Source of the DNA: Lysobacter dokdonensis DS-58
GTDB taxonomy: Bacteria > Pseudomonadota > Gammaproteobacteria > Xanthomonadales > Xanthomonadaceae
DNA: 64,000 nucleotides
Direction of reading: 5' to 3'
Assembly (NCBI RefSeq): GCF_000770795.1
Contig: NZ_JRKJ01000008.1
Coordinates: forward strand, 204,585 to 268,584
Shown here: piece after piece, positions 59,174 through 64,000 of the stretch
How positions within the stretch are numbered: position 1 is the first letter of the stretch
Layout: each line of letters starts with the position of its first letter
The notes under the pieces: model-generated
The model's database searches: none
Told to the model about the DNA's origin: nothing
The model's input: only the letters and a program-made list of their open reading frames with translations
Position numbers and translations under genes: made by a program

Positions 59174-60337
59174 ATGATCTCCGACAGCTTCTCCCTGTTG
59201 CGCGGCGGGCCGGTGTATCGGTTGTTGCATTGGCTGGGCGCATTGCGCGCGGGCGTGCCGACGGCGCCATTGGTGTTGGGCGTCCTGGTGCTCGTGTCGT
59301 TCGTGCCGTTGATGGTGTTCGCCGGGATGGACGGCATGCTGTGGCCGTCCGCCGATCGCATCGCGTTGCTTGGCGACCACGCGGTGATCGCACGATTGCT
59401 GGTCGCGGTGCCGATCCTGGTCCTCGGCGCCAGGCCGTGCGATGAAGTGCTGCATTCGGCGGTTCGATACATCGGGCGATCGGGGCTCATCGAAAAATCC
59501 TCGCGCGAGGCGTTCGACAGGCTCGTGCACCATGGCCACGCGCTGCGCGATTCGTATGCGCCCGAAGCGATCTGCGCGCTGATCGCGGTGTTGTCGGCGT
59601 TCTCGACCGATGCGCGCTTCTCGCATGTGCCGGGCTTCACGCATTGGGCGACGGAGGGTGGGGCGCTGACGAAGGCGGGCGAGTGGTTCGCGATCGTGTC
59701 GGCGCCGGCGTTCCGGTTCGTCGCGCTGGTGTGGGTGTGGCGGTTCGCGTTGTGGTCCTATTGGTTGTGGCGCTTCTCGCGCTTGCGGTTGGCCTTGTTT
59801 GCCGCGCATCCGGATGGCGCGGGCGGCCTGGGGTTCTTCGGGCCGGGGCAGGCGTGGTTCGCGATCCTCACCCTCGCCGGCAGCACGATCCTCTGCGGCA
59901 ACGCGCTGGTGCAGATGGAATATGCGCACGTGCCGCTGCAGTCGTTCCAGTGGGAACTGCTGGGCTGCGTGGCGGGCAGCGTGGCGGTGGTGTTCGCGCC
60001 GCTGCTGTTCCTGATGAAGCCCCTGGTGCGCGCGCGGCGGCACGGAATGCACGCGCTCGGTGTGCTGGGGCAGGCGGCGTCGCGTGCGTTCGCGGCGCAT
60101 TGGGACCAGGCCGACGTCGCGCGTTCGGGCGAGTCGCTGCTCGAAAGTCCCAATCCGTCCGCGATCGCCGACTTCACCGCGATGTACGGCACGGCCCGCA
60201 CGATGGCGGTGATTCCCGTGAACAAACTCTCGCTGCTCAGCGTGGCGCTGGCGTCGGCCCTGCCGATCGTGCCGCTGGTGCTGCATGCGGTGTCGATCGA
60301 CGAGTTGCTGCGGCGGCTGCTCGGCGCGCTCGCGTGA
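59174..60337 (+). CDS. Polytopic membrane protein, unknown
   Basis: 387 aa from ATG at 59174, 1 base after the HAD gene stop. At least six hydrophobic segments ([80 protein letters not shown]). Otherwise unrecognised; the middle has a [16 protein letters not shown] segment and many Trp/Arg. Last gene of the unit. Function unknown; possibly an acid- or stress-linked membrane protein, as its neighbours suggest. Confidence 0.8.
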   Translation: MISDSFSLLRGGPVYRLLHWLGALRAGVPTAPLVLGVLVLVSFVPLMVFAGMDGMLWPSADRIALLGDHAVIARLLVAVPILVLGARPCDEVLHSAVRYIGRSGLIEKSSREAFDRLVHHGHALRDSYAPEAICALIAVLSAFSTDARFSHVPGFTHWATEGGALTKAGEWFAIVSAPAFRFVALVWVWRFALWSYWLWRFSRLRLALFAAHPDGAGGLGFFGPGQAWFAILTLAGSTILCGNALVQMEYAHVPLQSFQWELLGCVAGSVAVVFAPLLFLMKPLVRARRHGMHALGVLGQAASRAFAAHWDQADVARSGESLLESPNPSAIADFTAMYGTARTMAVIPVNKLSLLSVALASALPIVPLVLHAVSIDELLRRLLGALA

Positions 60338-60401
60338 CGCTGGCCGTCGCCCAAGGCGCGCTTCGTTGGCTCGAGTGTTCCCACCCGCTCCGGAGGCGCG
60401 C

Positions 60402-60611
60402 ATGACCAACCATGTCTACAAGGCGATCGAACTGACCGGCTCGTCGACGACCGGCACGGACGACGCCGTACGCAACGCGATCGAACGCGCCAGCAAGACG
60501 GTGCGCAGCCTCAAGTGGTTCGAGATCATCGAGACCCGCGGCCACGTCGAGGATGGGCGCGTCCAGCACTGGCAGGTGACGATCAAGGCCGGATTCACGC
60601 TCGAGGATTGA
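60402..60611 (+). CDS. Dodecin
   Basis: 69 aa from ATG at 60402 (GGAGG six bases before). The dodecin family sequence is complete: [40 protein letters not shown] then [20 protein letters not shown]. It assembles as a dodecamer that stores flavin or CoA. Convergent with the next gene (17-base overlap). Confidence 0.93.
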   Translation: MTNHVYKAIELTGSSTTGTDDAVRNAIERASKTVRSLKWFEIIETRGHVEDGRVQHWQVTIKAGFTLED

Positions 60612-60924
60612 GCGGACCAGGCTCGCCGCCGCAGATCTCGTAGTGCACGACGGTGGGCTCGAATTCCAGCAGGAAGTCGCGGTCCTCGGGGTAGTACTTC
60701 GCCACCGCGATGTCGTCGCCCGCGAACGCGGCGATCGCCTCGCGCGAGGTCCAGTGCGTCATCGTGATGAAGTGCGCGATGTCGCCTTCGATCCGGCGCA
60801 GCAACCAGACGCCGGCATTGCCGTCGATGCGGCGGTAGTCGGGAATGGCGCGCGCCTCGAGGAACGCGAGGTAGTCATCGGCGCGGTGCGCGGCGGTGCG
60901 GCCATGCCACATGCGGACGATCAT
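60595..60924 (-). CDS. Antibiotic-biosynthesis-monooxygenase-like (ABM) protein
   Basis: 109 aa from ATG at 60924 (AAGGAG eight bases before); the longer 10-residue form is not favoured. [80 protein letters not shown]. This is the ABM/dimeric alpha-beta barrel type. Substrate unknown. Monocistronic. Confidence 0.85.
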   Translation of the reverse strand: MIVRMWHGRTAAHRADDYLAFLEARAIPDYRRIDGNAGVWLLRRIEGDIAHFITMTHWTSREAIAAFAGDDIAVAKYYPEDRDFLLEFEPTVVHYEICGGEPGPLNPRA

Positions 60925-61054
60925 CGGCGGGGCTCCTTGCGGTGTCGGGGCCATTCTCGCGCAGGTCGCTACCGGTGTTCATCTTGCGCCCCTTGATTCG
61001 CGGGGCCGGACGCGGTGGGATAGCGGCAGGGGAAAGCACTTTTTCGGGGGCGGG

Positions 61055-62989
61055 ATGTTGGATCGGAATCTGGTGCGCGGCCTGGTGGTCGCGCTGGTGG
61101 CGGCGTGCGCGACGTTGGGCCAACCGCGGGCGCAGGCGGACAACGCGACGCCGGCCGCGCCGGCGTGGCAGGACTATCTCAAGCGTTCGACGATCGAGCG
61201 CGTGCAGATCTCGCCCGACGGTACGCGCCTTGCGGTGGCGCAGCGCGACGGCGACAGCACGGTCGTGACGATCCGCGACGCAGCGACGCTCGCCACGCTC
61301 AAGCGATTCGAAACCGGCGATGGCGGAGAGGTCGAACGCCTGTCGTGGATCGACGACAAGCGCATCCTCGTCGCGGTCAACCGCGTGATGAAGAAGTACA
61401 ACGTCTCGTTCTCGGACCCGACGCTGGCGATCATCACGGTCGACGATTTCTCGCGCTACGTGCTGCCCGCCAACTTCCTGGCGACGATCGACGGCGACGT
61501 GGAGCATCTGCTGGTCATCCAGTGCTCCAACTACGGCGAAGGCGGGTGCGTCGGTGCCGTGCACAAGGTCGAGATCGGCCACACCAACCGCATGGGCGAG
61601 AAGCTCATCGACGCGCCGGACCGCGAAGCCTCGCTGCGCGCCGATCGCCATGGGCACGTGCGTTTCGCCATCGGCGTGGACGACAAGGCCAATTCGAAGC
61701 TGCATGCACACAAGGGCAACGACACCGGCTGGACGCTGGTGAACGACAGCACGCAGACCGGCCTGCACGTGTGGCCGCTCGGCGTGGACTCCGCCGGCGA
61801 ATTCGCGTTCCTGGAATCCGAGCGCGAGAGCGGGCCGTCGGTCGTCGAGCGTTACGACTTCGGCACCGGTGCACGTACCGAGGTGTATCGCGACGCGGTG
61901 TCGGATGTGGTCACCACCATCGACGCGTTCGACGGCGAAACGCCGCTGGGCGCGTACTACGGGCCGACCGCGCCGCGGCCGGTGTTCTGGAACACGCAGC
62001 ATCCCGATGCGCAGGCGATCGAGCAGATCGTGCGTGCGTTCCCGGGGCGCATGATCGGCGTCACCAGCGCGTCGCGGGATCGCTCCAAGGCGATCGTGCT
62101 GGCCAGTGGCGATCGCGATCCGGGATCGTGGTATCTGTTCGACCGCACCACCAAGAAGGCGAAGCTCATCGCCCGTGCGCGCAGCTGGCTGCCCGAGGCG
62201 CAGTTGCCGAAGACGCGCGAAGTGGTGGTGCAGGCGCGCGACGGCAAGACGCTTTACGGCGTGCTGACGTTGCCGCCCGACGGCCGCGAGAAGGATCTGC
62301 CGATGGTCGTCGTTCCGCACGGCGGCCCGCATGGGGTGTACGACAGCGCGTCGTTCGATTCCGAAGCGGGCCTGCTCGCGAGCCAGGGCTATGCGGTGCT
62401 CCGCGTGAACTATCGCGGCTCGGGCGGTTACGGCAAGCAGTTCGAGCAAGCCGGCTGGCGCCAGTGGGGCCGCGCGATGCAGGACGACGTGACCGACGCG
62501 ACGAAGTGGGCGATCGGGCAGGGCATCGCCGACGGCAAGCGCGTGTGCCTGTACGGCGCGAGTTACGGCGGTTACGCGGCGCTGATGGGCGGCGTGCGCG
62601 AGCCGGGCTTGTATCGCTGCGTGGCCGGTTACGCGGCGCCGTACGACCTGGCCAAGATGTACAAGTGGGGCAGCATCCGCCGCAGCGACCTGGGCCTGGA
62701 CTACCTGGAGAAGGTGCTCGGCAAGGACAAGGCGGACCTCGCGTCGCGTTCGCCCGCGCAGAATGCCGCGGCGATCAAGGTGCCGGTGTTCATCGCGCAC
62801 GGGCGGCTGGATGCGCGCGTCGACGTGGCGCACTCGCGCAAGATGGTGAAGGCGTTGAAGGAGGCGGGCGTCGACGTCGAGTTCCAGGAATACATGCGCG
62901 AGGGCCATGGCCTCAACCTCGACGAGGACGAGCGCGATTTCTACACGCGCTTGCTGGCGTTCCTCGCGAAGCACACGACGCCACAATGA
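61055..62989 (+). CDS. Secreted S9-family prolyl oligopeptidase-type peptidase
   Basis: 644 aa from ATG at 61055. Signal peptide RNLVRGLVVALVAACATLGQ then PRAQADNA. N-terminal beta-propeller (VQISPDGTRLAVAQRDGDST, EVERLSWIDDKRILVAVNRV) and C-terminal alpha/beta hydrolase with catalytic Ser503 (CLYGASYGGYAALMGG), Asp586 (AHGRLDARVD) and His618 (MREGHGLN). Lysobacter and relatives secrete many such enzymes. Monocistronic. Confidence 0.93.
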   Translation: MLDRNLVRGLVVALVAACATLGQPRAQADNATPAAPAWQDYLKRSTIERVQISPDGTRLAVAQRDGDSTVVTIRDAATLATLKRFETGDGGEVERLSWIDDKRILVAVNRVMKKYNVSFSDPTLAIITVDDFSRYVLPANFLATIDGDVEHLLVIQCSNYGEGGCVGAVHKVEIGHTNRMGEKLIDAPDREASLRADRHGHVRFAIGVDDKANSKLHAHKGNDTGWTLVNDSTQTGLHVWPLGVDSAGEFAFLESERESGPSVVERYDFGTGARTEVYRDAVSDVVTTIDAFDGETPLGAYYGPTAPRPVFWNTQHPDAQAIEQIVRAFPGRMIGVTSASRDRSKAIVLASGDRDPGSWYLFDRTTKKAKLIARARSWLPEAQLPKTREVVVQARDGKTLYGVLTLPPDGREKDLPMVVVPHGGPHGVYDSASFDSEAGLLASQGYAVLRVNYRGSGGYGKQFEQAGWRQWGRAMQDDVTDATKWAIGQGIADGKRVCLYGASYGGYAALMGGVREPGLYRCVAGYAAPYDLAKMYKWGSIRRSDLGLDYLEKVLGKDKADLASRSPAQNAAAIKVPVFIAHGRLDARVDVAHSRKMVKALKEAGVDVEFQEYMREGHGLNLDEDERDFYTRLLAFLAKHTTPQ

Positions 62990-63104
62990 TCGACGGAAAC
63001 TTCCACCGCTGATCCGCGACTCCGCTTTCGGGAGAATGCTGACCGGTTTCGCACGACCCTTCTTTCGCATCGGCATAGGCTGGTGCGAAAGGAGGTAGTC
63101 AGGG

Positions 63105-63755
63105 ATGACGATCCGCGTATTCGTGGTCGACGATCAGGTCATCGTACGCACCGGGATGTGCATGATTCTCGGTGGTGTGCCGGAAGTGGAAGTGGTGGGC
63201 CAGGCGGAAAGTGGCGAGGACGCCCTGCCGCAACTGCGCAAGCTGCGGCCCGACGTGCTGGTGTGCGACGTGCACCTGCCGGGCATCAGCGGGCTGGAAG
63301 TCACCGAGCGCGTCGTGCGTGGCGGTTACGGCACGCGCGTCATCGTGGTTTCCGCGGTGCAGGACGGGCCGTTGCCGCGGCGCGCGCTCGAGGCGGGCGC
63401 ATCGGCATATGTCGGCAAAAGCCATGACTCGAGCGAATTGCTGCGCGCGTTGCAGGATGTCGCGCACGGACGGCGTTACCTCGCGACCGGCATCGCGCAA
63501 CAGATCGCATTGGCGAAGATCGACGGCAGCCACGGCACGCCGTTCGACACGTTGTCGCCGCGCGAACTGGAAGTGGCGATGTTGCTGGTGCGCGGGCTGC
63601 GGCAGGAAGACATCGCGCGGCGCCTGAGCCTGAGCGCGAAGACGATCAACACGCACAAGTCGCGCTTGTTCGACAAGCTGGGCATCCGCGACCCCATCGC
63701 GCTGGCGCGGGTGGTGAGCCGGTACGGGATGAGCGATCCGGCGCTGGCGTGGTAG
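63105..63755 (+). CDS. LuxR/NarL-family response regulator (GacA-like)
   Basis: 216 aa from ATG at 63105 (AAAGGAGG nine bases before). Receiver: TIRVFVVDDQVIVRTGMCMI, LRPDVLVCDVHLPGISGLEV with phospho-Asp55, RVIVVSAVQDG and SAYVGKSHDSSELLRALQDV. HTH: TLSPRELEVAMLLVRGLRQE then DIARRLSLSAKTINTHKSRL. UvrY/GacA-like by build. No kinase next to it, so its partner lies outside the window. A hairpin follows. Confidence 0.92.
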   Translation: MTIRVFVVDDQVIVRTGMCMILGGVPEVEVVGQAESGEDALPQLRKLRPDVLVCDVHLPGISGLEVTERVVRGGYGTRVIVVSAVQDGPLPRRALEAGASAYVGKSHDSSELLRALQDVAHGRRYLATGIAQQIALAKIDGSHGTPFDTLSPRELEVAMLLVRGLRQEDIARRLSLSAKTINTHKSRLFDKLGIRDPIALARVVSRYGMSDPALAW

Positions 63756-63760
63756 CCCTG

Positions 63761-63788
63761 CGCCCTCCCCTGCGTGCAGGGGAGGGCG
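63761..63788. terminator. REP-like hairpin between convergent genes
   Basis: CGCCCTCCCCTG (63761-63772), CGTG, CAGGGGAGGGCG (63777-63788): a perfect 12-bp stem. No T tract on either side. Such GC-rich, CCCTCCCC-type palindromes recur between convergent genes of Xanthomonadaceae and act as bidirectional terminator or REP elements. Confidence 0.6.
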
Positions 63789-63796
63789 GGGTTGGG

Positions 63797-64000
63797 TTAC
63801 GCGTTGCGGTGTTCCTGCTTCGCGTCTTCCGCGGCGTCGGCGGCGGCTTGCGCCGGGTCGGCCGACGGCATCGCATCGAACAAGCCCGGGGTCGCCGGCA
63901 CATTCGCCGCGACCTGTTCCTGCTGGAACTCCTGCTGGAACTCCTGCTGGTCGACGTACGCATCGGCCTGTGCATCGGCCTGCGCTTCGGCCTGCGCTTC
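63797..64000 (-). CDS. Low-complexity protein, cut by the right edge
   Basis: The last 67 codons and stop (TAA at 63799-63797) of a minus-strand gene that starts beyond the window. The visible part has Ala/Glu/Gln repeats (EAQAEAQADAQADAYVDQQE then FQQEFQQEQVAANVPATPGL) followed by DAMPSADPAQAAADAAEDAK and a final QEHRNA. The 12-base repeat units are described in the findings. Function unknown. Confidence 0.65.
   Translation of the reverse strand, partial: EAQAEAQADAQADAYVDQQEFQQEFQQEQVAANVPATPGLFDAMPSADPAQAAADAAEDAKQEHRNA

Noticed and set aside
48161..60337. The 48-60 kb region as a mobile island
   Set aside because: No integrase, transposase, flanking repeats or tRNA boundary; base composition looks like the rest. 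It is more likely a resident regulon.
60875..63076. A 733-codon minus-strand frame
   Set aside because: Antisense to the S9 peptidase; repeated HAAH/ARQ text is typical of shadow frames.

Overview
The window is GC-rich chromosomal DNA with densely packed, often ATGA-overlapping genes and frequent GTG/TTG starts. The gene content points to the Lysobacteraceae (Xanthomonadaceae; a Lysobacter- or Luteimonas-like gammaproteobacterium): a serC-pheA-hisC-aroA run, a plant-associated-type CopA/CopB pair, MsrPQ, a two-domain fatty acyl-CoA reductase with a TetR regulator, and a phasin. The genus is inferred from gene content, not from a marker gene. No rRNA, CRISPR array, transposase or insertion sequence was seen.

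Layout. (1) 1-15457, minus strand: one long operon for an extracellular contractile injection system (eCIS; Afp/PVC/MAC-like). Its transcription order is Pro/Cys-rich coiled-coil protein, DUF3467-like, DUF4255 cap, carboxypeptidase-regulatory-like protein, sheath 1, tube 1, sheath 2, tube 2, DUF5908-like, LysM tube protein, gpD-type hub, gpV-type spike, PAAR tip, gp25 wedge, J-type baseplate, I-type tail protein, and a gene cut by the left edge. The AAA+ ATPase, tape measure, fibre and cargo are not in the window and may lie to the left. (2) 15458-19040: a gene-free region rich in TGTGAC/GTCACA words, then two unrecognised convergent genes, one with a PD-(D/E)XK nuclease signature. (3) 19-31 kb: lipid and PHA-granule genes (TetR, acyl-CoA-binding protein, fatty acyl-CoA reductase, phasin, patatin, PHA system protein), tRNA-Val, an FHA protein and MsrPQ. 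(4) 31.4-38 kb: amino-acid biosynthesis (serC-pheA-hisC-aroA), a TonB-like protein and serS. (5) 38-48 kb: azoreductase/LysR pair, a QueC-like protein, tRNA-Ser, a BaiN-like flavoprotein, a frameshifted nitronate monooxygenase, an OmpA-like protein and copAB.

(6) 48-60.4 kb is the most coherent unexplained region. A membrane histidine kinase and a divergent NarL/LuxR-type regulator, plus a receiver-only protein, sit among three transcription units: an SBF-family permease unit, a porin-like/aqpZ/QEGLA-metalloprotease unit, and a seven-gene unit with two DUF202 proteins, a DUF4136 lipoprotein, a formylglycine-generating-enzyme homologue, DUF1622, a HAD phosphatase and a polytopic membrane protein. 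A 14-bp palindromic word (CAGTA-N4-TACTG) precedes each of these units and the receiver gene, and I saw it nowhere else by eye. I read this as a candidate envelope-stress regulon with its own two-component system. (7) 60.4-64 kb: dodecin, an antibiotic-monooxygenase-like protein, an S9 peptidase, another LuxR-type response regulator, and a low-complexity gene cut by the right edge.

Two genes (nitronate monooxygenase at 42.3 kb and HAD phosphatase at 58.3 kb) are broken by single frameshifts in a CG run and a T run. Either real decay or assembly error could explain them.
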